This document shows, one piece after another, positions 1-11,798 of a stretch of 64,000 nucleotides of DNA. Each line of letters opens with the position of its first letter. The first letter of the stretch is position 1. The DNA is taken from assembly GCA_030710605.1 (NCBI GenBank), contig CP092874.1:23325007-23389006 (forward strand). The letters run 5' to 3'. The stretch is from Cordylochernes scorpioides. Its lineage: Eukaryota > Arthropoda > Arachnida > Pseudoscorpiones > Chernetidae. The notes under the pieces were generated by a model. The model worked only from the letters and a program-made list of their open reading frames with translations, searched no databases and had not been told where the DNA came from. The translations under genes were made by a program, and so were the position numbers.

Positions 1-235
1 GACAGATAAATTCTGAATTTGGTTAATATTTAGTAAGCCGTGTAAGAATATTTCTAATTCATAATTTTCCTTAAAAATAAAAATTTAATAAAATAATATT
101 TTCTCTCAATAAGACAGATAAATTCTGAATTTGGTTAATATTTAGTAAGCCGTGTAAGAATATTTCTAATTCATAATTTTCCTTAAAAATAAAAATTTAA
201 TAAAATAATATTTTCTCTCAATAAGACAGATAAAT
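1..235. repeat. 112-bp tandem repeat, about 2 copies
   Basis: The motif beginning GACAGATAAATTCTGAATTT starts at 1 and again at 113, and a diverged third start is at 225. The first two copies are almost identical. The array runs off the left edge of the window. No coding potential is seen. Confidence 0.9.
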
Positions 236-1536
236 TTCATAAGCTGAGTTAGAATATTCTTAATTCATAATATTTTTCTAATAAAATATTATTTTTATTC
301 CTTAAATTTTAACTGTAGTAATATTATTTTTCCTATTTAATATTTCGAGAATTTAGTATATTCAAGGTTTATTATTCTGTGGGAGTTAGAGATTGAGGGC
401 GCTGAAAAAAAGGGATACCGGGCGAGATTTTTTGGGGGAGCTGGACCAAGGACCAGTCAGTTTTTGACGCGGCTTTCGAGGGGGGCGGACGGAAATTCCC
501 CACCGGGCGAGAAGTAGGTGGCCGAGGCGTTTAGGTAAGTTCCACTCTAAAATTTTTATCGTGAAGACATATTTATATACATGACGAAGTCATGGTAGGT
601 AGAAAGGATTGTTTTTTTTTTTTTTTTGATAAAGACGCCTTGCCATTTATAGCGAGTTCATAGTGAGAGAGGGACTTATTCATGTATTAATAGATAGATT
701 ATTTCGCCCAAACAAGATCGCCTTGAAAGAGGTGTTATAGGCTCATATTTTACTTAACTATGTCATGTCATAGTAAATACAATTTGTTTTACATTGTATT
801 TTTTTTTTTAATATATCCCTTATTTGTCGAATAAAAGTTGATGTGGTAAATTTTAATGTGTACTAATGTCTATATAAAATCACAGATCACACATGAACTT
901 TGGTGCGTATGCTGTGGATATTGAGTGTATTATAAGAGGTTCATTGCCTTATCATAAACGGAGAATATGTATACACCTGAATTTCTTTATATGCTAAAGG
1001 AGATCAAGATATAAATGTTTTTATAATCGAAGCTCAATTACAAGACGAATGTTAATTCGAGTGTATACATTATTTACTGTGTATGATGTAATGTAAGAGC
1101 GTATCTTACGTCCCAAAAATGTCATCTTAAACAAATCACATATTTTGATTATTTATATGAGTTCCTGTGTTCGTCATACAATATCGAGTGTATACCTGAG
1201 TGTAAATTTGGTTATTATATATGCTGGTGTAAGTATTTGGCGAGTGTTACATTTGTATGTCTAAGTTAAAGGATGGAGTTTAGTCATCTAGATGTAGAAG
1301 GTCCTGGCTTTAGGACGCAACATATGTACAACAAAAACAAAATATTTATTTTTTGGAAATTATGTGTATATGTTTAATTTATTTTTATTTTATAAATAAC
1401 ATGGTTTATTATTGATTTTAAAAGAAGGCCTGAGAGGCCGAACGCCAGTAATTGTGTAAGGAAAATAGGCGCCAGTAACTAAGGGTTAAATCTTGATTAA
1501 GTGTTTTCTAAACATGCTAAAACTTAAAGAAAGTAT
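236..1536. other. non-coding AT-rich stretch with a GC-rich island at 380-540
   Basis: No ORF of note lies here. The only compositional feature is the GC-rich island described separately. From about 1490 the sequence belongs to the repeat that resumes at 2147 and recurs at 11090-11567. Confidence 0.5.
361..534 (+). promoter_or_regulatory. candidate 5' non-coding exon with GC-rich promoter region
   Basis: A 160-bp GC-rich block sits in otherwise AT-rich DNA and ends in a strong splice donor (TTTAG then GTAAGT at about 535). There is no ATG with a long ORF, so it would be a non-coding first exon. The only plus-strand gene downstream on this contig is the TRAF-like ORF at 20080, which opens with a splice acceptor and so needs an upstream exon. 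That link is inference. Confidence 0.35.
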
Positions 1537-2592
1537 TATAAAACTATTTTAGAGGCGTAATATTCTTTTTTAAAATAAAACAATTTCTACTGTCCTTACT
1601 GCGATGGAAAAATTAAAGGGAGGGCCTGGCTCATCAGTGGTGAACCCTCCCAGCGGTTTCGCCAGTTTAATCTACCATACCGCTGTTATATTGCATTTTT
1701 GGAACTTCCTTTTATAGGTGACTGTTGTAAGACTCTTGGAATGGGTATTTTAGAAGAACTATGGACATAAGCTTTTAGGACAGCAGAATTAAATATAATT
1801 ATAAATATATAATATACTTCGAGCAATCGCTCTTCCGCAAATATCAAATTGTGTCTTTTATTACAACTCGCCATGTGTAAATAATCTGGACAAGGTGACT
1901 CGCGAGCTGTGCTCGAATGTAACACCTGCAAATTGAGATGAAATAAATAAATGCAATATAACAGCGGTATGGTAGATTAAACTGGCGAAACCGCTGGGAG
2001 GTTTCACCACTGATGAGCCAGGCCCTCCCTTTAATTTTTCCATCGCAGTAAGGACAGTAGAAATTGTTTTATTTTAAAAAAGAATATTACGCTTCTAAAA
2101 TAGTTTTATAATTTGATAACAGATGGCGCTCTAGTACATCGTAACATTAAAGAAAGTATATTAATTTATTATGTTAATATTATAAAAATGAAATTTTAAA
2201 ATTTAAGTGTTAAGTTTGGAAAATAATTATTCACTAGTTTTAAAGATTGCTTGATAAAACATTGACCCTTTTTTTGCTACCATAAATTCCAGCCATATTA
2301 ATTCTAGTTAAATACATAAAGATTTCTAACAAATTTTGTACATTAAAATGGATATATTATTAAGCTTTAATGAAATATTAAATTTAAATATAAAATTGTG
2401 CAACAAATTGAGAAACACTATCGACTTTTAAACAAAGTAACATAAACATTAATTTATAAATAGTTACAAAATGTGATGATGATGGCGATAGGTGTTTGCG
2501 TGCTGCGGAAACTACGTTGTAATTATTTTACTTTTGGTTTGGCATCAAGTACATTTAGGTAAGATATTAGTGTTTATATTTATATATATTTT
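1490..2592. repeat. interspersed repeat R, split by a foldback element
   Basis: Sequence 1490-1536 plus 2147-2592 matches 11090-11567 nearly base for base in the same orientation. The second copy is uninterrupted and shows that 1537-2146 is an insertion. The repeat carries no ORF; its 3' part contains GATGGCGATAGGTGTTTGCG. Family not recognised. Confidence 0.75.
1537..2146. mobile_element. foldback element with 13-bp target-site duplication
   Basis: Arms of about 160 bp (1537-1697 and 1952-2112) are inverted copies of each other around a 255-bp centre. TTAAAGAAAGTAT occurs on both sides (1524-1536 and 2147-2159), which is a target-site duplication, and the empty site exists at about 11125. 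The arms contain the GAAA...CTGATGA core (1982-2021) also found in the 373-bp array at 18365. Other family members are at 31015-31335 and 59920-60410, with decayed pieces near 38975 and 39900. Confidence 0.8.
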
Positions 2593-3440
2593 CCCCGTTT
2601 TATAATTTTTAGCCTTTTTAAAATTGAATTTTTATTTCAATAATTTTAACTATAAAATTTACGTGTACATTTTGAATAAAATTTTCATTTTATAAACTAA
2701 CCCTATGGCGAGTAACAAAAACGATTTTATCATAGAAAGTTTGACAATAAATTTTTTACTTTACAAATTTAAAAAGAGCATTTTATATATTTGTGCTATT
2801 TAGCTAATTATAAATAGAATAAATGTAATAAATTATTTTAAACAAAATAAACTAATTAAATGTGTTAACATTATATCTTTGTACTTAAATATAGAAACAT
2901 TTAATTAACAGAAAATAATTTTAACATCTTTGAGAGTGTGGCCTACATTGGGTTGTTTTCTTACAATGTCCTTTTATTTTGCCATTTAACATAGTGGATA
3001 AAAGTGCCTTAGTAAATTTTGGAACAAAGGAAAAATTACAAATACTATTTTGAAATAGGTGAATAAATTAAACAGGAAGAAAGTGAACAAAGTTTTAGAA
3101 TAAAAAAAGGCAGAAAATTTTATTTAAAATATCATCTTTTAAAGGTAAAATTTAGTGTTTGTTTACCTTCCAGCTAGCACCCTATTTAGTTAACATTCTA
3201 GCTGCTCAATCTTCTTAGACATTCATGTCTTTCCTGTATTTTATTTCAAATAACAGAATGTTACTTTATAAAACAACTCTTTGTATATTCCAGTAACTAG
3301 CAGTCTCCAGTTAGGTTTAAATTGGGTCCAGGATGGACAAAAATTGAAGAAATTTTGTACCAAAATTTGCGTCTCATTGTAACTTTTAAGAATGGTGCAC
3401 ATACGTTAATTACAGCCATGGTGTTCTGAGAGTCAACCTG
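2593..3440. other. no feature seen
   Basis: AT-rich intergenic DNA. I see no gene, array or recognisable transposon end. Confidence 0.4.
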
Positions 3441-3539
3441 TTGTGTTTTTAGTAATAAATTATTTTTTTAAACAAGAATTGTCCATGAAAGTTTGTCAAC
3501 TTATTGATGGTGTCAAATTGTTGTTTGGTCAAATTAATG

Positions 3540-4100
3540 TTTAGTATTTGAAAGGCTTGAGTTGTGGACATGAGAATATGGTCGAATATAAATGCAAGAG
3601 TTGAATTATCATGTGTTGAATCAACAAGGTTATTCTGTATTTCTAACAATGTTCTAACCATTATTTATAACTTGGTTCATACTACTGATTTATTTGTATG
3701 GAAGGCTCATTACACCACAAATGATTGTGGCTATTTTCTACTTTTAATTCTATTCCTGACCATAGCTGCCATATAGAAGTCTGATATTTAGTACATTTGT
3801 GTTGTTTACTTTTGTTTAAAGAATTTTAACTTCCACATGGTTTGGAAGTATATTGAAAATTAATCACAAATTTTTAAAGATTATAGAAATTGGTCCATTC
3901 ACGACAACTCAGACCATATTTAATGAACTCCAGCCACTCAATTTGCCAAATAAATGACTGTGCCTATTTTTGTTAGTTTGAAAGGATTTTTTTTTTCTCT
4001 CGTCCATTCAGAACCATAGTAACTATTAGAAAAAGATTCCTCTTTTTGGAAAGTTGTTAATCAGTAAAAATGGTAATTGTTTAATAAAAACTGTCATTGA
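3540..4100. repeat. repeat shared with 19360-19915, carrying a Tigger right-end fragment
   Basis: 3556-3640 matches the right end of the Tigger element at 10235-10309, and the following 450 bp matches 19455-19915 closely. Both copies carry the same truncated Tigger piece, so the whole block was duplicated after that insertion. The ORFs across it are chance. Confidence 0.7.
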
Positions 4101-4140
4101 TAAAGCACAATTTGGATAATAGATTATAATAAAAGAAAAT

Positions 4141-4640
4141 AAGACCTAATCCAAATAATTTATTAGTGTGTGACGTTTCGGCAACAACATTGTCACCATC
4201 ATCAGACAAAAGAATAAATGAGAAAACTTGTCTTCTTGGCAGCTCCGGCACCAATCTTGGCCTTCTTGGTTCCCCGAACCAAGATGAGAAAACATGTTAC
4301 AGCAAGTTCTTATATAGTCCTGTTATCAAGTGTTTAAACAAGATAACAGATAAGGAAAGTAGTTTTTAAGTCAACTTGAAATATTCTTCTTAGAATTAAA
4401 AGTGGATTTTTTTTTTTAAATATAATTAAAGGCATATCTGTAAATATCATTTATATTTCCCCTTTCTTCCATTCTATTAATTGAAGCACATGTCTTTTGG
4501 TTGAAAAAGGCTTCTTTGAACTGTCTTTTGTAATAATTTTTTTCATAGTCCAGTGTTCTTGGGTTTTCTAAATTGGATTTATTGTGTCCTGTGTCCCTTC
4601 TGTGTTCTACAAGAGCAGAATTTTGATTTCTAATAAATAT
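4141..4640 (-). mobile_element. Penelope-like element fragment (family 2), GIY-YIG C-terminus and 3' end
   Basis: Minus-strand translation over 4640-4416 reads like the C-terminal part of a Penelope-like GIY-YIG endonuclease (EHRRDTGH, then a LDYEKNYYKRQFKEA block). Downstream on the minus strand is a terminal segment with CTGATGA, a hairpin and GAAACGTCACAC at about 4205-4165. That same terminus recurs many times in this window (see family 2 copies). The fragment is 5'-truncated and abuts the inverted RT segment of family 1. Confidence 0.75.
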
Positions 4641-5583
4641 TATGATTGTAGCTATTAAGATTTGACAATATGGAGCTCTCCTGGCCTTTCTTACAAATGC
4701 AAAACACATCATCTATATATCTACGCCACAATTGAATATCAGAAGGGAGAGTGCGGGTGATCCAGTGGTCTATTTGTAATAAAACAATTTCGGCTACAAT
4801 GGAGGATAGAGGGCTGCCCATCGGGGAACCCTTAATCTGTCTGTAGTGGTTCTGAGAGAATGTGAAAGTATTCATGTTTAAACATATATCAGTGAGCTGT
4901 ACTATAGATGAGGAGGTTTGGGAATCAATGTTCTGTGAGTTGAGAAATTGTGACAAACTGCTAGTGATAAGTTCATGTGGCAGGCTAAGGTAAAGGGAGG
5001 TGACATCAAATGAGCACATAATGGTAGAAGGATCGGGGGTCTTAGCGGTTAATTCAATGATAAAACGGGGGGTACTATTGATGGAGTAAGTGTTGTTATA
5101 GCTGCTTAATATTGGGGATAGGTAACTGGATAGAAACTTGGCTAGAGGAAAGGCAGGAGATAAATGGTAAGCTATGATAGGGCGAAGAGGTATCTCTGGT
5201 TTGTGAATCTTAGGGAGGCCGTATATGTATGCTGAGCTGTGTAGGTTAGAAGTAAAGAGGTTGTAATCATTTGGAGTAATATGTTTGTTCTTTTTTAAGC
5301 GGAGCAGCGAAGTTTTATATGCTTTAGTGATGGAGAGACTGACCTGGTTTGATATGAGAGAGAAGGTAGAGCTATCACTGAGGAGGTCATGCATTTTTGA
5401 GAGGTAACTATTTTGATTCAAGATAACAGTATTAAATCCCTTATCAGAACGTGTGATTAATATGGATTTGTTGTGTTTTAGTCTCTGAAGTGTGGTGAGA
5501 TCTGCACGGTTATTGGGGGGAGGGCAATAGGGTTTAGATAAAGATTTAGTCACCATATTCCTGATGGGCCAGGAGAGCTCCAT
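4640..5583 (-). pseudogene. Penelope-like reverse transcriptase segment, inverted relative to the rest of its element
   Basis: A 300-residue open frame carries Penelope-type RT motifs: LITRSDKGFNTVIL, GLPKIHKPEIPLRPI, CSFDVTSLYLSLPHE, MGSPLSSIVAEIVL and RRYIDDVFCI (the YxDD catalytic pair is intact). The frame has no matching start codon and its last residues (QESSILSNLNSYNHNI) are repeated at the start of the plus-strand continuation at 5584. The RT-coding part has therefore been flipped against the downstream half. Penelope copies with inverted 5' partial copies are well known. Confidence 0.85.
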
Positions 5584-6004
5584 ATTGTCAAATATTAATA
5601 GCTACAATCATAATATTTCTTTTACTCTAGAGACAGAATCCAATAATGTTATTCATTTCTTAGATATCCTTATTATCCGTACCCCTTCATCATACCATAC
5701 CACAGTTTACTATAAAAAGCAATGCCCCCCTAGTTACACTCACTTTAATTCTCACTGCCCTACCTCCCACAAAGTTAATATAGTTAAGACCCTTACTAAG
5801 AGAATCCATGCCCACTGTTCCCTAGATATTTTTAAAACCATAGAAAGAAACAATATCATATCTCACCTCTCCAAAGCTTTTTTCCCCCTTGCTTTTATTA
5901 ATAGATATACATACACACCGGGCGCCCCCGTTCCATCCACAACTTATAGATCTATATGTTTCCTTCCCTACTCCCCCCCTGCAGTTGATATACCAGGTCT
6001 ATTA
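5584..6004 (+). pseudogene. Penelope-like ORF, region after the RT, interrupted by mariner
   Basis: The frame continues the RT (LETESNNVIHFLDILI, then YYKKQCPPSYTHFNSHCP), typical of the Penelope thumb and linker region. It is open to 6002, where a mariner is inserted. The reading frame resumes at 7267 in phase once the mariner and one TA are removed, so the mariner hit an otherwise open ORF. Confidence 0.8.
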
Positions 6005-7266
6005 GTATGAAACGCGAAAATTTTCAGTGAATTCAAAAGTTCACCAATTCCATACAACAAAATATTTTTTATTCAAAGTAATTGCCCTGATTAGCTATAC
6101 ACTCGGACCACCTTTCAGGCAATTTTCGAATTCCTTGTCTGAAAAATTCTATTCCTTTTGAGTCGAACCAGTCAACAAGACATTTTCGGAGTATGTCTGA
6201 GTTCGAAAATTCCTGGTTTTTTAGGGCGTGTCCTAAAGATGTGAAAAGGTGGTAGTCCGACAGCGCTAAGTCTGGTGAGTACGGCGGGTGGGGTAAGCGT
6301 TCCCAGCCCAAGTATTTTATGGTGTTTTTGACCACTGTAGCGTTGTGGGCTGGAGCGTTGTCATGCTGCAGTATCAGCTTGTTGTGCTTTTCACGCAATT
6401 CCGGTCTTTTTTCATTCAATTCCTCTCTCAAACTGTGCATTTGTTGTTCGTAGCGACTAGTATTGACCGTTTCGCCAGGTTTCAGGAGCTTGAAATATAC
6501 TACGCCGGTCTGGTCCCACCATACGCAAAGCATTGCCTTTTTTCCTAAGCGATTGGGCCTAGGCTTCCGTTTTGGAAATTGGTCGAGCAGGCCCCACGAC
6601 TTTTGGCGCATAGGATTGCTGAAGTGGATCGATTTCTCATAAGAAGTTACGATTCGGTGCAAAAATGACTTGTTTTCATGCCTGGCGAGCAGCCCTTCGC
6701 AGGTTACCAGACGCCGTTCTTGCTGCCTTTAGCTCAACTCGTGGGGGACCTATCTGGAAAGTTTTTGGGTCATTCTGAGGCTGTTTAAACGTAGGGAAAC
6801 AGAACCTTGAGACACCTGGAGCTGTTTCGCGAGTTTCTCCTGCGTTTGGGTACTGTCGTCATCCAACAAAGCTTGCAGTTCAGCGTCCTCGAACTTTTGG
6901 TGCGGTTTTCTACGTGATTCATTATCAAGTTCGAAATCGCCACTTTGGAATTTTTTAAACCACCTGCAACACTGTGATTTGCTCAGAGCGTGGTCGCCGT
7001 GAACTTCCTCGAGCATTCGGTGGGCTTCAGTGGCACTTTTCTTCCAGTTGAAGGCGAACAACAAAACTTCCCGCAAATGGGCACTTTTTGGCTCGGAAAT
7101 CACCATTTTCCACGGGCTCCAGAAATTTTCCACGATTTGAATTTTTCTAAAACTCCACGCATGCTGATGCCACGTGAGTCAAAAAACAAAATGCCTTCAA
7201 CAGCGCCACCGTTGGCTCAAATAAAGTTGCACAGCGCCTTCTGGCAGCCATTGTCGCGTTTCATAC
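6005..7266 (-). mobile_element. mariner transposon, about 1.26 kb
   Basis: Terminal inverted repeats GTATGAAACGCGA (6005) and TCGCGTTTCATAC (ends 7266) are flanked by TA on both sides (6003-6004 and 7267-7268). The element encodes a mariner transposase on the minus strand. The target is unusual: the flanks form a 26-bp perfect palindrome (5991-6004 plus 7267-7278) with the TA at its centre. Confidence 0.9.
6069..7108 (-). pseudogene. mariner transposase, inactivated
   Basis: The N-terminal HTH part (7108-6750; LREVLLFAF, CCRWFKKFQSGDFELDNESR, FEDAELQALLDDDSTQTQ) ends in a stop. The catalytic part follows in another frame (6662-6069) with WWDQTG, LQHDNAPAH and YSPDLALSDYHLF, then FRQGIRKLPERW. 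The second and third aspartates of the DD34D triad are visible. The first is lost: the usual VTGDEKW reads VTSYEKS. With the frame break this copy cannot be active. Confidence 0.9.
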
Positions 7267-7711
7267 TAATAGACCTGGTAGCTAGACACCTCAAATCATA
7301 CGGCATCCGTACCTATTATAAAAACTCCCCCAACCTCCTCACATCCCTCCGGCATCCTCATACTAAGCCCCTTGTTCCCATAGATCCCCTCCGTTCTGAT
7401 GGCGCGGTCTATTCCGTCTCATGTGATGCTCCGCTACTTATGTAGGCGAGACGGGTAGAACTGTTGCCATCAGGATGTCTGAGCACTCCCTTAACATATC
7501 TAACCAAGACTCCAAATCTCTCATATATCAACACATACAAGACACAGGCCATACTTTTAACATCAAACACCCGACAATACATTACAGACGCATCCGCAAC
7601 CAACATCAAAGACTCATACTAGAATCCATAGAATCCCATAAGCAAGGCAGCATCAACAGAAAAATCGACCTCCCTGAAGCCTATCATGCTCTCCTGGCCA
7701 TCATGTAGTTC
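7267..7711 (+). pseudogene. Penelope-like GIY-YIG endonuclease region
   Basis: Translation gives ARHLKSYGIRTYYKN, then SDGAVYSVSCDA (GIY-YIG start), a frame change near 7440, GETGRTVAIRMSEHS, and the C-terminal block HIQDTGHTFNIKHPTIHYRR...KIDLPEAYHALL ending at 7708. This matches the Penelope endonuclease layout. A stop at about 7443 and the frame change make it a broken copy. Confidence 0.8.
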
Positions 7712-8035
7712 TCCCTATAGTTGCCCGTGTCAGTCATGTACTATATTTCAACAATATTCCCGTTTCCAATTATAATATTAGCATCTCATTTTTGAAGAAT
7801 AGATTCTCTATATGCATTGTTTCATAATGATGTAAATTTCTTATTTGCAATTCTCTTTACCATAGTTATGTAAATATCATAAATGTATATATTCTTGTCT
7901 GCCATGTGTACCATGTTTGTATCGTCGCGTTTGCTTTACACTGCCTGTCGAAGGGTTCTCACCCGAAAGCTTGCGTTTATTTAAAAATTGTTTAATAAAC
8001 TCGTCTTCTCTTATTTTATTGATTATAATATACCT
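7712..8035 (+). other. Penelope-like family 1 3' UTR with hairpin core
   Basis: Contains CTGTCGA (7945-7951), one extra A, stem GGGT/ACCC (7953-7964) and GAAAGC. This is the form taken by all the Penelope-like ends in the window. The segment ends near AATAAACTCGTCTTCTC. Confidence 0.65.
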
Positions 8036-9172
8036 TGCTGAGAAGAATCTCCTATTTCTGATTAGTAAAATGCATTGTTCAATTTAGATATAGGTATTTT
8101 ATCTTTGAATATATATCTATATATAAGGGTGTATATATAGATAGACTATATAAATATAACAAATTTCTATGGTAGGATATATGGAAAACTGTTAAATCAA
8201 TGGGGAAAATGAGCAAAAAGTATATCACACGAGGTCTGCAGAAGCCATATGAATTACATGGGATTCTGCGAACTTGTAGGCCTGTCCACAATCACATGGG
8301 TTAGCTGTGATCTTGTTGGGATTTTAAATATTCAAATTGGAAAAAAATTTCAGACAAACTATAAATATCATGAAAAATGGAATTATGTTTTTAAATAAAT
8401 GTATTTATCTAAAAATTATATAGTTAAAACTCGTATAGAAAGAAATAAAATTAGTTCAATTTATCTCAATAGAGTTTCAATTATTAGTAAATAAAGCAAA
8501 TCTATTTTGAAGATATGTAAATAAAGATTGACCTGTTTGGAGCAAATGGATTAGAAACAATGTTGGTAAAAATTGAAGGAAGAGAGGAAAACCTCCAATG
8601 AGCTGGCTACAAGTGATCAAGAAAGCTACCAGAAGGTGACTAGAGCTGTGAATGTTCACTAACAGATCAAAAAGGAGTCTTGGACATTAACAACATTATA
8701 AAGATGCTAATAACTTCAAAAATTTGCATAAGAATGAACTATTTATTGTGTAATCCAGCAAGTCCTCCCAAGTTGGCTATTGTTCCATATTAGATCTCTG
8801 CTGTCAAATCACTCTCATCAAGCTCAAGGATAATGAAAGAAAAATGACTCAATTGAATTTATTTGCATAGACTTCCATGAAGAATATTTACATATAAGAA
8901 TTCAGTTATTATGCAAATACAGTAATTCATAAATACAACTGAAATAGCTACAAGTGCAGATAGAAAATGACAAGAATAAATGATATTTTTAATATGAAAA
9001 ATACCAAATAAAGTGATTAGAAAATAATTTTTCAATTGATTTTCTGTGTAATAATCTTAAAAGTCTTCAAAACTTTATTAATTTTTCCTTTCTGTCTTAA
9101 TATAATTCAATTTATAATTAGCCAATATAATAAATATTCTATTATAAAGTTTGTATCTATATATTAAATAAA
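8036..9172. other. intergenic, with a Tc1/mariner-like MITE remnant at 8480-8690
   Basis: 8560-8690 is similar to 59460-59570 (GAAGAATTGAAGGAAGA, then GGTCACTAG...GTTCACTAAC), so a shared non-autonomous element is present. I see nothing else. Confidence 0.4.
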
Positions 9173-10360
9173 CTTTGTACCAGAAAGGGGCACCTCTCCC
9201 TTTAAAAGTACATAAAAACAACTATATACAGTCGAACTTCTTTAATTCAACGCCCCAAGGGATCAGAGCTTTCGGTTGAATTAAAGGAAGTGTTGAATTA
9301 AGGTTAGATGATTAGCTAATCATCTAACTCACTAAAATATTTTTAATAATTGCTTTGTAATATAAATTGATAATATTAATTGAAACCATTGTGTGTGTTC
9401 TTTTTTGTATTATTTTTTTTTTCATGATTGACTTTAGTATCAGGGACAAAATGGCAATAATACATATTTTTGAAACAGAAAATAATTACAAATAATATTT
9501 TACTCTAATTGAAGAATATAGCAGTTGAAAGAAATAAATATGGAAAATAAAAAGAAAATTTAAAAATAATATTTAAAAATAATCATGAAGAGATCTTTTT
9601 AAAAATTCCTTTATAGATGTCTGTTTTTGCACTGAAATCCTATTCAGGATATATTCCAGATGGTCTATTTTTAAAAAACATGCATGTCTTTCTTCCTCTG
9701 GAATGTGTTTTTAAATAACTATTGTATTAAAGACATCCACTGCTGCTGCAGGTGTTATTGATTTTGTGTTTAAATCTTTTATAATAATATGGAAATGGAA
9801 TATTTAAATAAAATGTTATCATAATTATTGTGGCTACATTTTATGAAGATTTATTTATTTGAAAGGAAATTATTTGTAAATTTTAAAATAACTAAAATAT
9901 TTCAATGCTGAAAATTAAAAATAAAATAATATTAATAATTAGCACACAAAGCCTAAATTCCCGCGTAAAAAAACAAAACAAAACAATAACACTCGCGACA
10001 TTGCGCCACCGCACTGCAAAGTGAAACTTAAACTAACAGAAACCAAAAGTGTGCAGCGCGATCCTATCGGCACCCGCCGATGCCGATCGTCGCCGCCGTA
10101 ATACCGTTTAGCGGTAAAGTTGTATGTAAAAAAACATTCAACTGTCGAAATTTGAATTTTTAAATGGTCGAACTATCGGAACTGTCGTATTATCGATACT
10201 GCCGAATTACGGTTTGTTATTTGATAGGCCGGAGGTTGGGACATCAGAATATGGTCGAATTAAGGTAGGGTGTCGAATTTTCGTGTGTCGAATTAACGAG
10301 GTTATACTGTACTTACATCACACAACACAAAAATAAAGGGAGCCTCCTTCTGGTACAAGA
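9173..10360. repeat. host repeat that received the Tigger, with inverted ends
   Basis: The outer flanks are inverted copies: TTTGTACCAGAAAGGGGCAC at 9175 against the reverse complement of about 10336-10360 (AAAGGGAGCCTCCTTCTGGT). A loose copy of the same end is at 63245. A MITE is therefore probably split by the Tigger at 9229-10309. Confidence 0.55.
9229..10309. mobile_element. non-autonomous pogo/Tigger element, 1081 bp
   Basis: Left end CAGTCGAACTTCTTTAATTC and right end (reverse complement) CAGTATAACCTCGTTAATTC form pogo/Tigger-type inverted repeats flanked by TA. No transposase ORF is left inside. A second, inverted copy lies at 23721-24179 and is cut by an assembly gap. Right-end fragments are at 3556-3640 and 19370-19460. 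Confidence 0.85.
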
Positions 10361-11089
10361 ATCTTCCCACAATGTTGTAAATTATCTAAAATATAAAGTT
10401 GGCCAAAAGATAGGTCATTGAATACAAGGTGTTAGAAGGCCATCCTATGGGACAATTTGGAGGAGTTTCTTATCATCTTCCCACCACAATGGGTAGTAAA
10501 TTGTTGGAAATGCCTGGCTCATCAGTTCACTATTGTATTAGGTTGTTTCTACTACAATTATACATCATTGAGAGACACTGTCTCTACACCTTAGTTCCAT
10601 AATTACCTTTGAACCCAACAACCTGATACAATAGTCTGTTAGAATCTGGATGGGAGGACTTACCACATAAGTCTTTCCTATAAGTTCATATTGCTGTAAT
10701 AAAAGTCCTTTTTAGTGGTTAGATTCTTACAGAGCACAAATAATTTACATTTGCTTTATATGACATACTTTGAGAAAATAAAAATATATTTATTAAAATA
10801 CATTATTAAAATATAAAAGAGGCAACATTCATCAAAAAAATATTTAGTGAATACAACTTTAGAAACTTACTTTATGGTTTATATTATATCTGCTAAAACA
10901 CAGCGGAAATTAGAACTATAATTAGTTTCAATATTGATTGATAGATGGCGGTACTAATCCACGTTTCTCTTCCTGTCTAGATAACTTTCTGTTTTTGCTA
11001 TTGTGAAATTGGATGAAACAAGTAAGTTTATTTTATTTTTCTTTGGCTTTATTTTATAAAATTCTTCGAAATATTTATTTAAATCTTCA
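10361..11089. other. no gene seen
   Basis: AT-rich intergenic DNA without an ORF or repeat that I can name. Confidence 0.4.
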
Positions 11090-11567
11090 TTAGGTGTTTT
11101 CTAAACATTTTAAAATCTAAAGAAAGTCTATTTATTTATTATGTTAATATACATATATTATAAAAATGAAATTTTAAATTTTAAGTGTGAAGTTTGCAAA
11201 ATAATTATTCACTAGTTTTAAAGATTGCTTGATATATAACATTGACCCTTTTTTTTGCTACCATAAATTCCAGCCATATTATTTCTAGTTGAGTACACAA
11301 AGATTTCTAACAAATTTTGAACATTAAATTGGATTTATTATTAAGCATTAAGGAAATATTAAATTTCAATATAAAATTGTGTAACAAATTGAGGAACACT
11401 ACCGACTTTTAAACAAAGTAACATAAACATTAATTCATAAATAGTTACAAAATGTGATGATAGATGGCGATAGGTGTTTGCGTTCTGGGGAAACTACGTT
11501 GTAATTATTTTACTTTTGGTTTGCCATCAAGTACATTTAGGTAAAATATTAGTGTTTATATTTATAT
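11090..11567. repeat. interspersed repeat R, second copy
   Basis: Same family and orientation as 1490-2592. Here it is continuous and is cut at its 3' side by the gypsy LTR at 11568. Confidence 0.75.
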
Positions 11568-11763
11568 TGTCACTGTAAGAATCTCAAGCAACAGGCGAAG
11601 ATAAATCAAACAATAATCGTTTTATTGCTGCCAACGAACAGACTCCCCTAATCAAAGAATACATGAATATATATATATCAATCATTAATTCAATATATGC
11701 AAAACAAACCCAAACAAAATCTGAAACTTAATTATGTAAAACAATACAACAAATAACGCTACA
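11568..11763 (-). repeat. gypsy 3' LTR, 196 bp
   Basis: On the minus strand the segment starts TGTAGCG and ends CAGTGACA (TG...CA), includes AATAAA, and is preceded by a purine-rich tract (GGAGAGGGGGGCAT) at 11764-11777. The same sequence recurs at 17644-17752 plus 18308-18361, which is the other LTR. Confidence 0.85.
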
Positions 11764-11798
11764 ATGCCCCCCTCTCCAAAAGGACAGCGTCCTCATGG

